Positions 25,608-35,175 of a stretch of 64,000 nucleotides of DNA are shown piece by piece (the stretch's first letter is position 1; each line of letters begins with the position of its first letter). The notes below the pieces were generated by a model. The model was not told the DNA's origin and did no database searches. It saw nothing but the letters and a program-made list of their open reading frames with translations. Origin of the DNA: Planococcus soli (GTDB taxonomy: Bacteria > Bacillota > Bacilli > Bacillales_A > Planococcaceae); assembly GCF_016881065.1 (NCBI RefSeq), contig NZ_WXYN01000051.1, forward strand, positions 62,001-126,000, in the 5' to 3' direction. Made by a program: the position numbers and the translations under genes.

Positions 25608-26624
25608 ATGGAAAATATCCTTGTAACCGGCGGCGCAGGCTTTATTGGCGGGAATTTTGTCCAATATATGGCCGCTAAATATCCGCATTACCATATATAT
25701 AATCTGGATCTGCTGACATATGCAGGGGACTTGACAAAACATCGGAAAATCGAAAGTGAAGCAAACTACAGTTTCGCCCACATCGACATCGCCGATCGCA
25801 AAGCGGTCAATGAGTTATTCGAACAGGTTGATTTCGCTTATGTCATCCATTTCGCAGCAGAAAGCCACGTCGACCGTTCAATCACGGATCCGGAAATTTT
25901 TATTCGGACAAATGTTCTGGGGACGCAAGTATTGCTGGATGCTGCAAAAGGGGCAAAAGTCAAAAAGTTCGTCCATGTCTCGACCGATGAAGTATATGGC
26001 GAGCTGGATTTTGATCCGGCAACATTCTTTACGGAACAGACGCCGCTGCAGCCGAATAGCCCTTACAGTGCCAGTAAAGCATCATCGGATCTTTTAGTCA
26101 GGGCTTATTACGAAACATATGGTTTGCCTGTCAACATTACCCGCTGCTCCAATAATTACGGACCTTACCATTTTCCAGAAAAACTGATTCCGCTGACGAT
26201 TTCCCGGGTGTTGAATGGCCAAAAGGTTCCAGTTTATGGCGATGGCAAGAATATCCGTGACTGGCTGCATGTCCAGGACCATTGTGCGGCGATTGACTTA
26301 GTGATGCACAGCGGCGAAAACGGCGAAGTGTACAATATCGGCGGCCACAATGAGCAAACCAATCTGGAAGTGGTGCGTACCATTATTCAGACGCTCGGAA
26401 AGTCGGAAGATCTGATTGAGTTTGTTGAAGATCGGCTGGGGCATGACAAGCGTTATGCGATCGATCCCACGAAAATTGAACAATTGGGTTGGCGTCCTGT
26501 TTACGATTTCGATTCAGGGATTGCCCAGACAGTCGACTGGTTTCTTGAAAATAAGGATTGGTGGCAACAAATTATCAGCGGTGAATACCAGCAGTATTTT
26601 AATAGGCAGTATGCGCGCAAATAA
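25608..26624 (+). CDS. rfbB: dTDP-glucose 4,6-dehydratase
   Basis: A 338-residue extended short-chain dehydrogenase forming dTDP-4-keto-6-deoxyglucose. The N-terminal TGGAGFIGGNFV NAD loop, the STDEVYGEL motif (Thr-Asp-Glu catalytic triad) and YSASK (YxxxK) are all present, and the length is normal. The RBS AAAGGGGCG precedes the ATG. It is in an operon with the transaminase and rfbA, supplying the keto sugar for amination. Confidence 0.93.
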   Translation: MENILVTGGAGFIGGNFVQYMAAKYPHYHIYNLDLLTYAGDLTKHRKIESEANYSFAHIDIADRKAVNELFEQVDFAYVIHFAAESHVDRSITDPEIFIRTNVLGTQVLLDAAKGAKVKKFVHVSTDEVYGELDFDPATFFTEQTPLQPNSPYSASKASSDLLVRAYYETYGLPVNITRCSNNYGPYHFPEKLIPLTISRVLNGQKVPVYGDGKNIRDWLHVQDHCAAIDLVMHSGENGEVYNIGGHNEQTNLEVVRTIIQTLGKSEDLIEFVEDRLGHDKRYAIDPTKIEQLGWRPVYDFDSGIAQTVDWFLENKDWWQQIISGEYQQYFNRQYARK

Positions 26625-26671
26625 TTAGGACGCGCATTGCTTGGCATGCCGGGGACAGGGGGAGTAAGGCA

Positions 26672-28786
26672 ATGGCAAATGGATTGACAATCAGTGAATA
26701 TATAAGGGCTTCATATCCGCGGAAACAAACAGTGAAAGTTCTTGAATACAATGCTGAAAGCAGCTGCTTAAAAAAACAGCTGGCAGAGTTCGGGTACAAG
26801 AATTTTCTTGGAATATGCACCGGGAATCCGGACATCCAGCGCGATCCAGATTTGTATTATGCCAATGAAAAGACGTTGACCTACAAAAATAATGCGGAAG
26901 TGCTGATCATCAATAGTGCGGATTTCATGGATTTGAAAAATGCTTTTCATTCTTCAGCCGACTTGATTCTTTTTATACCATCTAAAATAATCGATCGAGC
27001 GAGCTTCCTGCCGCTATGGGCTTATAAGCTTGCCAGGAAGAAAAAATGGAATTTCCGTTTTGAAACTTTTGGCGACATTCCCGGTGAAACGCGGACAGGC
27101 ATCCTATTCAAGCGGAATCACCAAAAAGAACAGGCTGCACGCCAATATTTGTCGCCTGAACTCGGGCTTGAAAACTTCTTCGATCTTCTCAACGAAAGAA
27201 GGCTCGATTACGTGGTTTTACGCTGGTTTGATGAACTGCCTTTTTTGGATCTGGACGAAGATGTGGATTTATTGATATCAGACGAACATATCGAAAAGGT
27301 CAGGGAATTATTGAATGAAAGGGTTGGCATCCTGCCTTTTGATATTTATAGCGCCGGTGGACTGCCGGGAAGCAATTTCCATAATATCGCCTATTATCCG
27401 CCGTATATTGCAGAAACGATCTTGGACCAAAAGGAATTATGGAACGGCAAGTATTCGATTCCATCCAAACGCCATTATTTTCTCAGCCTGATGTACCATG
27501 CGGTTTACCACAAAGGCGAGAAATCCGGAATTCCAGCTACAGCTGGCGGCACTGTAAAGAAAATTCCGCAGGACCATGATTACCCGGGCGTCCTTAAACG
27601 GCTGGCAGCTGAAACAGGGGCAAAGCTGGAAGAAAACAGCCTGGAGTATTTCCATCATTTCCTGGAAGAGGAAGGTTGGGCACCGTCTACTGATACCATT
27701 CGGAAACTGATCGGGGTCAGCGGCCAATGGCTCGAGTCGACCATCAAATCGAGTGAGCATAATTTTGAAAAAGATGGGGAATTGATGGTTTTTGTTGTTC
27801 GGGAATGGGCAGAAGAGCGTCAGCTGACCCATAAAATTACCGACTGGTTTGACCGCAATGGTTTATGCCTTATCCGGGCAATTAAACTGGACGAAGAGCA
27901 AAAAAGAAATGCTGCCCAAAGCATGAGGGGAGGCAATTGGGGGCAAGGTCCGTGGCCGGTGAGCGGCGGCAAGCCATCCACTTTGCTGGTCATGTATGAT
28001 TATCATCCTAAACCGCTGAATGCAAAAATGAAAAAAAAATATCCGCATGTCTCGAACGAGCATTATCTACTGAAAGAGCAGCTGCGTTCAGAAATTAATT
28101 TTTCTTTATCGAAAGAAGAGCGCGCTAATCCGCTCCACAGTGCTGACGATGAAATCGAAGCCTTGGATTATATTGCCGCCGTCGCTCCTGACCTCCTGCA
28201 GGAAATCAAAACGATTGTCACTGAATGGGACCAAGCATATAAAACGGAAGAAAAAGTAGTGGCAGACGTATCCGAGAAAAAACGCCGTGCCAAAGTGGAA
28301 GTTATCGAATATGAGGGAAAACGTGCGGTGAAAAAAACGTATAAAGCAGGAAAAGAACGATTTTTGGAACGTGAAAAATTCGTTTATGGGGAATTGAGCA
28401 AGGAATGCGAGTTTATTCCAAAGCTGATTGACAGCGGAGAAAACTACATCATTGTTCCTTATTTGAAGACCAATAAGGTGACAGAAAGCTGGCATATTAA
28501 AAAGCAAATCCTGAAGCGGCGGCATAAAAAGGAGATTTTCAGCATTAACGAATTTTTCTATAACAAAGGCTATGCGCTGATTGATTTTCATCCGGGGAAT
28601 ATCCTGCTGACGCCTGAAGGGCTTAAGGTCATCGATTTCGAGTTTCTTTATCAATACGAAGAGCGGCCGCCAAGTGATCGCGACTCGTTTGACCTGAATG
28701 GATTTCCAGAAGATTTTGAAGAAGACAGGCCGTATGGGATATTTCCGAAGCAACGGCGGAATATGTGGAGAAAGATTTTATATTAA
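26672..28786 (+). CDS. Multidomain protein: nucleotidyltransferase-like, NDK-like and kinase-like parts; unknown function
   Basis: A 704-residue soluble protein that I do not recognise as a named family. Residues 1-145 look like a degenerate Rossmann region. Residues about 165-290 resemble a nucleotidyltransferase fold, with LDLDEDVDLLIS at 192-203. Residues about 395-505 resemble nucleoside diphosphate kinase: CLIRAIKL at 399-406, and NPLHSADDEIEA at 486-497, where His489 would match the NDK catalytic histidine of N-x-x-H-G-S-D. Residues about 545-670 look like a kinase or aminoglycoside-phosphotransferase fold, with lysines near 555, DFHPGN at 638-643 and DFE at 655-657. It lies between rfbB and the third flippase, 22 bp before the latter, so a role in phosphorylating or activating a sugar or lipid-linked intermediate is plausible but unproven. 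Confidence 0.7.
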   Translation: MANGLTISEYIRASYPRKQTVKVLEYNAESSCLKKQLAEFGYKNFLGICTGNPDIQRDPDLYYANEKTLTYKNNAEVLIINSADFMDLKNAFHSSADLILFIPSKIIDRASFLPLWAYKLARKKKWNFRFETFGDIPGETRTGILFKRNHQKEQAARQYLSPELGLENFFDLLNERRLDYVVLRWFDELPFLDLDEDVDLLISDEHIEKVRELLNERVGILPFDIYSAGGLPGSNFHNIAYYPPYIAETILDQKELWNGKYSIPSKRHYFLSLMYHAVYHKGEKSGIPATAGGTVKKIPQDHDYPGVLKRLAAETGAKLEENSLEYFHHFLEEEGWAPSTDTIRKLIGVSGQWLESTIKSSEHNFEKDGELMVFVVREWAEERQLTHKITDWFDRNGLCLIRAIKLDEEQKRNAAQSMRGGNWGQGPWPVSGGKPSTLLVMYDYHPKPLNAKMKKKYPHVSNEHYLLKEQLRSEINFSLSKEERANPLHSADDEIEALDYIAAVAPDLLQEIKTIVTEWDQAYKTEEKVVADVSEKKRRAKVEVIEYEGKRAVKKTYKAGKERFLEREKFVYGELSKECEFIPKLIDSGENYIIVPYLKTNKVTESWHIKKQILKRRHKKEIFSINEFFYNKGYALIDFHPGNILLTPEGLKVIDFEFLYQYEERPPSDRDSFDLNGFPEDFEEDRPYGIFPKQRRNMWRKILY

Positions 28787-28807
28787 ATGCGATTAGAGGA
28801 ATGACCT

Positions 28808-30283
28808 ATGGCATCTTTAAAAAATCAAGCAGTGAACAGTGTGAAACTAACTTCTATTTCAATGCTCGTGACCAGTGTTTTGCAGATTGCCCAGCTGCTG
28901 ATTTTGGGGAGGGTTCTGGGCCCGGAGATTTTTGGGCTGATCGCCATGGTGCAAATTGTCATTCAGTTTTCGCAGTTATTCCTGGAAATGGGCATCACGG
29001 ACGCAATCATACAGAAAGAGAAGGTTTCAAAACTTGAGCTGTCCAGTTTATATTGGTTTTCGCTTTTTGTCGGGGTGGTGCTGTTTCTTATTTTGTTGCT
29101 TGCGGCTCCTGTAATTGCGCTGCTGTTCAATGAAAGCAGTTTGACGGCAATGATTCAGGTGGTTGGCATCAGTTTTCTGATCCTGCCATTGGGCCTGCAG
29201 TTTCAGACGCTTGCAACAAAAAAACTGGAATTTGCCCAAATTACCAAAAATGAGATTACAGCAACTGCGATTGGAGTGCTGCTGACCATTGGCCTGGCTG
29301 CTTTTACCGGTCTCGGAGCTTGGTCGCTCGTGTATGGGCATATCGCTACATCGCTGATCAGAAGCATTCCCTGGATGGTTAGAGGATATCGGAATCTGGA
29401 AACCAGACCTCAACCTGTATTTTCCTGGACTGCCATTCAAGGGTTTGTGTCTTTTGGCATGTACCGGTTAGGGTCGACCAGCATCAACTATTTTACGACA
29501 AAAATCGACCAGATGATTATCGGCATTGCCCTGGGGCCTGTAGCGCTCGGTTATTACAGCATGGCAATGAACCTCATTATGCAGCCGGTACAGAAGTTGA
29601 ATTCCATGATCAACCGAGTAGCTTTTCCGGTTTTTTCGAAAATTCAATTGGACAGCAGCAAGTTGCGCAGAGCCTATTTGCTGATTACGAATATGCTGAC
29701 CAGCTTTAATGCACCGCTGCTGGCAGGGGTCATTGTCTCAGCTCCATATGCCGTGCCCGTTTTACTTGGAACGGAGTGGGCGGACAGCATTGTCATAATT
29801 CAAATTCTCTGTCTATATGGACTTTTTAAAGCATTGGGAAATCCGAGCGGCAGCTTATTTATTGCCGTTGGAAAAGTCAGGTGGAGTTTTTACTGGCAAT
29901 TGTTTCAGTTGGGAATTATTCCGATTGTTGTTTACTTGGCAAGCCTCTCTGGTGAAATCCTGATTGTTGCGCTGGCGGTCGGCCTTTTGCGAGTGTTGTT
30001 ATTCTATGTCAGTTATTTCGTCAGAATTCGTCAAATTATCGGGGACAGCTTAGCTGAATTGACGCTATCGATTGTTAGGCCAATGGTTCACTCTGCCATA
30101 ATGCTTGCGCCTTTGTATATCATTAACTCTCGATTAACGGGTATGGAGCCGATTGCTATTATCGTGATCGATGTGATTATCGGTGGGTTGATTTACGGCT
30201 TGCTTATGATTCTGAACCAACGTGAGCTGCTAAAGGAAATGAAAAGTTTTTTTCAAAAACGAACAGCAGTTAAAGGTGGATAA
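28808..30283 (+). CDS. Third Wzx/MOP-superfamily flippase
   Basis: A 491-residue membrane protein of the WzxC-like PST family with about 12-14 helices. VLQIAQLLILGRVLGPEIFG, LFLEMGITDAIIQKE and YYSMAMNLIMQPVQKLN are typical. It is clearly more distant from the other two flippases than they are from each other. The start is ATG at 28808 with TTAGAGGAA upstream. It is the last gene of the 22.0-30.3 kb run; no strong terminator is seen after it. Confidence 0.88.
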   Translation: MASLKNQAVNSVKLTSISMLVTSVLQIAQLLILGRVLGPEIFGLIAMVQIVIQFSQLFLEMGITDAIIQKEKVSKLELSSLYWFSLFVGVVLFLILLLAAPVIALLFNESSLTAMIQVVGISFLILPLGLQFQTLATKKLEFAQITKNEITATAIGVLLTIGLAAFTGLGAWSLVYGHIATSLIRSIPWMVRGYRNLETRPQPVFSWTAIQGFVSFGMYRLGSTSINYFTTKIDQMIIGIALGPVALGYYSMAMNLIMQPVQKLNSMINRVAFPVFSKIQLDSSKLRRAYLLITNMLTSFNAPLLAGVIVSAPYAVPVLLGTEWADSIVIIQILCLYGLFKALGNPSGSLFIAVGKVRWSFYWQLFQLGIIPIVVYLASLSGEILIVALAVGLLRVLLFYVSYFVRIRQIIGDSLAELTLSIVRPMVHSAIMLAPLYIINSRLTGMEPIAIIVIDVIIGGLIYGLLMILNQRELLKEMKSFFQKRTAVKGG

Positions 30284-30417
30284 ATGGCGTGTGCCATTTA
30301 AAAGAAAATCGCTGAATAGTGCAGGAGTAATGGTTTTTAGAAACTCAATCGCCTGATTATTATCAGGAAAAATGGAATTCATTAGAAATAATGAATTTAC
30401 ATTATATTATTTATCAA

Positions 30418-30593
30418 ATAATCAAAATAATCTGTAATATTTAGACTATTGTATGGTAGAATGAGAAAATAAAATCGATTAGTAAGCATATAGTCTTGGG
30501 TATAAGGGCGAATTTCGATTTTATATTTGTCTTATCTAAAAACATAAAACAGATACCAGCATCCATGTACAAGTACATGGCAGACGCTGAAAA
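30418..30593 (+). promoter_or_regulatory. Shared-type promoter C and leader hairpin (before fcl)
   Basis: ATAATCA at 30418 and ATAATCT at 30427 repeat at 9 bp. AATAATCTGT starts at 30426, and the extended -10 TGGTAGAAT has its hexamer at 30457-30462. The leader of about 140 nt carries the hairpin CCATGTAC-AA-GTACATGG near 30563-30580, flanked by CAGC/GCTG. The upstream part of this intergenic region (30284-30417) is AT-rich with nothing recognisable. Confidence 0.6.
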
Positions 30594-30608
30594 AAAGGTG
30601 GGGTATTT

Positions 30609-31559
30609 ATGAACTTGGATGCGAAAATTTATGTGGCTGGACACCGGGGTCTTGTGGGCTCTGCGATAGTAAGAAACTTAACTGCAAAAGGCTATTCCAA
30701 TTTAGTGTTTCGGACCAGCGGGCAACTGGATTTGACGAAGCGTGAACAGGTAGATGTGTTCTTTGAAGGAGAGCAGCCAGAGTATGTTTTTCTGGCAGCG
30801 GCCAAAGTGGGAGGCATTGTTGCAAACAACGACTTTCCCGCAGAATTCATTCGTGATAATTTGATGATTCAAACCAATGTCATTGATGCCGCTTATCAGA
30901 ACGGAGTCAAAAAACTGCTGTTTCTTGGCAGTACATGCATCTATCCAAAACTGGCTGCACAGCCAATGCGAGAAGATTCACTCCTGACGGGAGAGCTCGA
31001 GCCAACCAACGAGCCCTATGCGATCGCCAAGATTGCAGGAATCAAAATGTGCCAATCTTATAATCGGCAATACGGGACAAATTTCATTTCCATCATGCCC
31101 ACAAACTTGTATGGTCCACATGACAATTTCGATTTAAACAGTTCACATGTTTTGCCGGCGCTCATCCGGAAATTCCATGAAGCCAAGCTGAACAATGCGC
31201 CAACGGTTGAGGTTTGGGGAACTGGAACGCCAAAACGCGAGTTTCTATACTCTGATGATTTGGCAGATGCAGCCATTTATTTGATGAATTGCTATAGCGG
31301 CAGCGACTTGGTCAATGTCGGCATGGGGAAAGATATCTCCATTAAAGAACTGGCAGAAAAAATTGGGGAAACTGTGGGGTATGAGGGTGAAATCGTCTTT
31401 AATGCTTCAAAACCGGATGGCGCACCCCGCAAATTAGTGGATATCAATCGGCTGACAAGCCTTGGCTGGCAAGCGGCAACTCCGCTGGACGAAGGCTTGG
31501 AAATGGCCTATAAATGGTTTTTAGAGCATATAGAAAAAAATACAATGTTGACCAATTAA
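30609..31559 (+). CDS. fcl: GDP-L-fucose synthase
   Basis: A 316-residue epimerase-reductase that converts GDP-4-keto-6-deoxymannose to GDP-L-fucose using [21 protein letters not shown] is the cofactor loop, GSTCIYPK holds the catalytic Ser/Cys region, and EPYAIAK is the YxxxK motif; the C-terminal [12 protein letters not shown] is typical. The RBS AAAAAAAGGTGGGG precedes the ATG. It opens the second main operon and is 11 bp before gmd, which makes its substrate. Confidence 0.93.
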   Translation: MNLDAKIYVAGHRGLVGSAIVRNLTAKGYSNLVFRTSGQLDLTKREQVDVFFEGEQPEYVFLAAAKVGGIVANNDFPAEFIRDNLMIQTNVIDAAYQNGVKKLLFLGSTCIYPKLAAQPMREDSLLTGELEPTNEPYAIAKIAGIKMCQSYNRQYGTNFISIMPTNLYGPHDNFDLNSSHVLPALIRKFHEAKLNNAPTVEVWGTGTPKREFLYSDDLADAAIYLMNCYSGSDLVNVGMGKDISIKELAEKIGETVGYEGEIVFNASKPDGAPRKLVDINRLTSLGWQAATPLDEGLEMAYKWFLEHIEKNTMLTN

Positions 31560-31570
31560 GGGGGAAGATT

Positions 31571-32635
31571 ATGAAAAAGGCATTGATCACAGGAGTAAAC
31601 GGGCAGGATGGTTCATTTCTATCAGATTTTTTATTGAAAAAAGGCTATGAAGTGCATGGCATTATCCGCAGAAGTTCGAGTTTTAACACGAGCCGCATCG
31701 AGCATTTATACGTCGAAGAACTAAAATCGAGTGACAACTTTTACATTCACTACGGGGATATGACGGATACGTCCAATATTATTCGGCTGATCAGCGAAAT
31801 CAAGCCGGATGAAATCTATAATTTGGCAGCAATGTCCCATGTGAAGGTGTCGTTCGAGACTCCCGAATACACAGCGGATGTGGATGGAATCGGTACTTTG
31901 CGTATTTTGGAAGCAGTCCGTATTTTGGGTCTGGAGAAAAAGACGCGCATTTACCAGGCGTCCACTTCAGAACTTTATGGCAAAGTACAGGAAGTTCCAC
32001 AACGGGAAACAACACCTTTTTATCCGCGTTCGCCTTATGGCGTTGCAAAGTTATACGGCTACTGGATCACTAAAAACTACCGGGAGTCCTACGATATGTT
32101 CGCGGTGAACGGCATCCTGTTCAACCATGAATCAGAGCGCCGCGGGGAAACTTTTGTTACACGAAAAATAACCATGGCGGTCGCGCGAATTGCCAATGGC
32201 AAACAGAATAAAATTCTATTGGGCAATCTTGATGCTAAAAGGGATTGGGGTTATGCCAAGGATTATGTGGAGTGCATGTGGCTGATTTTGCAGCATGATA
32301 CACCAGAAGATTTCGTCATTGCAACAGGAGAAATGCATACTGTCCGTGAATTCGCTACTTTGGCCTTTAAGCATGCCGGAATTGAAGTGGAATGGCAGGG
32401 AGAGGGAATCGACGAAAAAGGGATTAATGCAAGAACGGGCGAAGTGATAGTAGAAGTAAATCCGGAATATTTCCGTTTGGCAGAGGTAGAACAGCTGCTG
32501 GGTGACCCATCTAAAGCAAAAAAATTGCTGGGATGGAATCCGACTTCTACGTCGTTTGAAGAGCTCGTGGAAATCATGGTTACGCATGACTGTAATTTAT
32601 TAAAGGAAGAAAAGAGCGCCATCACTGAGTATTAA
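31571..32635 (+). CDS. gmd: GDP-mannose 4,6-dehydratase
   Basis: A 354-residue short-chain dehydrogenase turning GDP-mannose into GDP-4-keto-6-deoxymannose. [15 protein letters not shown] is the NADP loop, [15 protein letters not shown] and [12 protein letters not shown] (YxxxK) are diagnostic, and [16 protein letters not shown] is the substrate-binding block. The ATG at 31571 follows GGGGGAAG; a longer frame starting inside fcl is not supported by a site. It works with ManC, ManA and Fcl to supply GDP-fucose. Confidence 0.94.
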   Translation: MKKALITGVNGQDGSFLSDFLLKKGYEVHGIIRRSSSFNTSRIEHLYVEELKSSDNFYIHYGDMTDTSNIIRLISEIKPDEIYNLAAMSHVKVSFETPEYTADVDGIGTLRILEAVRILGLEKKTRIYQASTSELYGKVQEVPQRETTPFYPRSPYGVAKLYGYWITKNYRESYDMFAVNGILFNHESERRGETFVTRKITMAVARIANGKQNKILLGNLDAKRDWGYAKDYVECMWLILQHDTPEDFVIATGEMHTVREFATLAFKHAGIEVEWQGEGIDEKGINARTGEVIVEVNPEYFRLAEVEQLLGDPSKAKKLLGWNPTSTSFEELVEIMVTHDCNLLKEEKSAITEY

Positions 32636-32675
32636 TGGAAGCGGGTTCCTTAACGGATGGGGGGGATGAAGTCCA

Positions 32676-33647
32676 ATGGTGACCTTAAATGATAAAGTCA
32701 GCGTCATAATTCCAACATACAATCGTTCAGAGCTGCTGAAAAAGGCGGTGAAAAGTTTGGAAAGCCAGAGTCATCAAAATATTGAAATCATCATTATTGA
32801 TGATTTTTCAACTGATGACACAGAAAAAGTTGTCGAAGAGATGAACGATGTCCGCATCGTCTATTTGAAGCATGACATCAATAAAGGCGGGTCGGAAGCC
32901 AGAAATACCGGCATCAAAAGAGCCACGGGGAGATTTATAGGCTTTTTGGATTCTGATGATCAATGGCTTCCTGACAAATTGGAAAAACAGCTGCAGCTAT
33001 TTAAGGATCAGCCGGATGTAGGTGTGATCTATACGGGAGTTCAAGTAGTCAATGAGAACAATCAGCCTACCCGTAAAATAGTGCCGGCATATCGTGGGGA
33101 TATTTTGCCAAAGTTGTTCGAGTCTAATTGTATCGATACGACTTCATCGGTATTGGTGAAAAGGGAAGTGCTCGAGCAAGTGGAGGGGTTTGATGCCGGT
33201 TTGCCAAGTTGCCAGGATTGGGATTTGTACATAAGGCTGGCGCAAGTGACCAAATTCGATTTTGTCAAAGAAAGCATGGTGCTGTTTTATCACCATAGCG
33301 GTGAACGCATCACTACTAATAAAAAGTCAGTGCTCAACGGCCATTTGAGCATTTTCGAAAAATATAAGAATTTGGCAAAAAAACAGAAAAAGTCGACTTA
33401 TCACCGTTTTACTTTGACCATTTGGAAAGTGATTTTCCGTACAGGAATTGTTGGCCAAAACAAAGAAACTGTTCGTCTATCCAGAGGTATATTGGCTGAT
33501 GGTTTTAAGGATGAACGCATGTCTTTGAAGTTTCTGTTTTATTACCTATCCACTTTTTTACCTTTGAAGGCTTTATCCTATCTCTACACACAATCCAAAA
33601 AAAACAACAAAAAATCCCGCCTGTTATCCGTTACTACGCCTTCCTGA
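32676..33647 (+). CDS. Family 2 glycosyltransferase (third GT2)
   Basis: A 323-residue GT-A enzyme unrelated in detail to the duplicated pair. SVIIPTYNRSELLKKAVKSL, IIDDFSTDDT and the metal motif FLDSDDQW near residue 92 are present, and CQDWDLYIRL is a catalytic-base type segment. The C-terminal 80 residues are basic and amphipathic, consistent with membrane association. The start is ATG at 32676. It adds one sugar of the repeat unit; donor unknown. Confidence 0.88.
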   Translation: MVTLNDKVSVIIPTYNRSELLKKAVKSLESQSHQNIEIIIIDDFSTDDTEKVVEEMNDVRIVYLKHDINKGGSEARNTGIKRATGRFIGFLDSDDQWLPDKLEKQLQLFKDQPDVGVIYTGVQVVNENNQPTRKIVPAYRGDILPKLFESNCIDTTSSVLVKREVLEQVEGFDAGLPSCQDWDLYIRLAQVTKFDFVKESMVLFYHHSGERITTNKKSVLNGHLSIFEKYKNLAKKQKKSTYHRFTLTIWKVIFRTGIVGQNKETVRLSRGILADGFKDERMSLKFLFYYLSTFLPLKALSYLYTQSKKNNKKSRLLSVTTPS

Positions 33648-33716
33648 AAAGGAGTCCCGCGGATTGGGATGCATTTGGTTGTTGGAGAAGGGAATTATAA
33701 ATAAAGGAATGAGACG

Positions 33717-35093
33717 ATGGAAAAGCATATTGAGGCCGATGATCGATTTGAAAAAGTCCTGTTTATCATCGTCAATCTACTAACTGGGATTTCAGTGATC
33801 TATTACTTGCTTCAGGCAGGAAAGGTTTTCAATACCGATGATCCATGGAACCTGTTCATTTTAATTATTTTTTCCTTTAAATTTATTATGGACATTTATG
33901 TCTTTAAAGTGGGATTTGCCAGTTTTTCATTGGTTTTGCTGTTTTTGCCGATCATCAGCATACTCGGCTTCGGTCCAGTTGGAGAAGTTCAGCCATTGTT
34001 CAATGACCGCACCCATCTTATCGAAAAGCATTTCTACACTTTGGCTTTTGGTGCGTTGTTTTTCTATTACATCTGGTCGATCCTGCTTTGGATGACCAAT
34101 AAAACTTATCGAAACTATGATGCCAAAATTCTAACTTTTTATTCGGGAACAGTTCACAGTTTATTGGCCACATGGTTTTTCAGTGCGTTAGCCATCGTCT
34201 CTTCAATCATTTATTTGCCGGATCTTCCGGGTGGAGCCTATCACGATCTTTCGCCCAGTTTGTTGCCTGGGAATGCCTGGAACTCAGTTGTCGTCATCTC
34301 GTATTTCTTTGTTCTGATGGGTGTCAAAGGAAGCGCCATTCGGAAATTTGCGATCCTATTTGTGCCATTTTGGCTGCTGTCGCATTATGCGCGCGTCGAT
34401 ATTTTAGGGCTGCTGCTGATTTTATACCTGCTTTTGACGGCTACAAAAAGAGCGGGAGTCATAAAATCAAAATTCTCGTTTAAAAAAGCCGCATTGATTG
34501 CCGGGGGTTTGTTGGTATTTTCATATCTAGGCCTGGTCCGGCATTCTGGATTGATTTTTGATGTAGAAGCTATTTTAGATTCTGTGTTTATTCTCATCAA
34601 TTATCCTACTGTTCAGGATCTCGTCTATTCTACAGCTGCAGCTATTGAAGTAACTCATACTTACGGCAACTATTACACGCTCATCGATTATATTCCTCAG
34701 TTGATTCCATCTTTCTTTGGCATTGAGGCACAAAGTCCACAAGCAGCCCATCTTGTTGCTTCGCTTATTCATACCAATTATGGGTTGTTTGTCTACGGGG
34801 AATACTACTTGAACTATGAAATTATGGGACTGATTTTGGCGCCATTCACAACATATGCCATTATTTTTGTGCCAGCTTATGTGATGAAGAAGTTGTTTGG
34901 AGATTTTGGCATGGCTCTGGGATATTATTGGATAGTTTTGACCATTGCGCGGGTGTTTTGGTACGGCTATATCTATTACATCAAACCGCTGATCATTATT
35001 CTGCCAATTTTCGTCATTATTTATCTGGTCATAGCCTCGTTCGAGAAGGACTTGGTGGACAAGCCGGCGTTAAAATCCACTGAACCGCATTAG
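33717..35093 (+). CDS. Wzy-like O-antigen/exopolysaccharide polymerase
   Basis: A 458-residue protein with about 12 transmembrane helices and a large external loop (roughly residues 300-350, including GNYYTLIDYIPQLIPSFF). This resembles oligosaccharide repeat-unit polymerases of the Wzy type, which join flipped repeat units at the outer face. Family sequences diverge widely, so the call rests on topology and on position among glycosyltransferases and flippases. Only this one polymerase candidate is seen in the locus, against three flippases. The start is ATG at 33717. Confidence 0.75.
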   Translation: MEKHIEADDRFEKVLFIIVNLLTGISVIYYLLQAGKVFNTDDPWNLFILIIFSFKFIMDIYVFKVGFASFSLVLLFLPIISILGFGPVGEVQPLFNDRTHLIEKHFYTLAFGALFFYYIWSILLWMTNKTYRNYDAKILTFYSGTVHSLLATWFFSALAIVSSIIYLPDLPGGAYHDLSPSLLPGNAWNSVVVISYFFVLMGVKGSAIRKFAILFVPFWLLSHYARVDILGLLLILYLLLTATKRAGVIKSKFSFKKAALIAGGLLVFSYLGLVRHSGLIFDVEAILDSVFILINYPTVQDLVYSTAAAIEVTHTYGNYYTLIDYIPQLIPSFFGIEAQSPQAAHLVASLIHTNYGLFVYGEYYLNYEIMGLILAPFTTYAIIFVPAYVMKKLFGDFGMALGYYWIVLTIARVFWYGYIYYIKPLIIILPIFVIIYLVIASFEKDLVDKPALKSTEPH

Positions 35094-35175
35094 TGCTGGT
35101 GGGTGGATCAGGTTTAGGAACTTGCCTCTGAAAATGCAGGGCAAACAGATGTCAATTATTGAGAGGTGATTTAAC

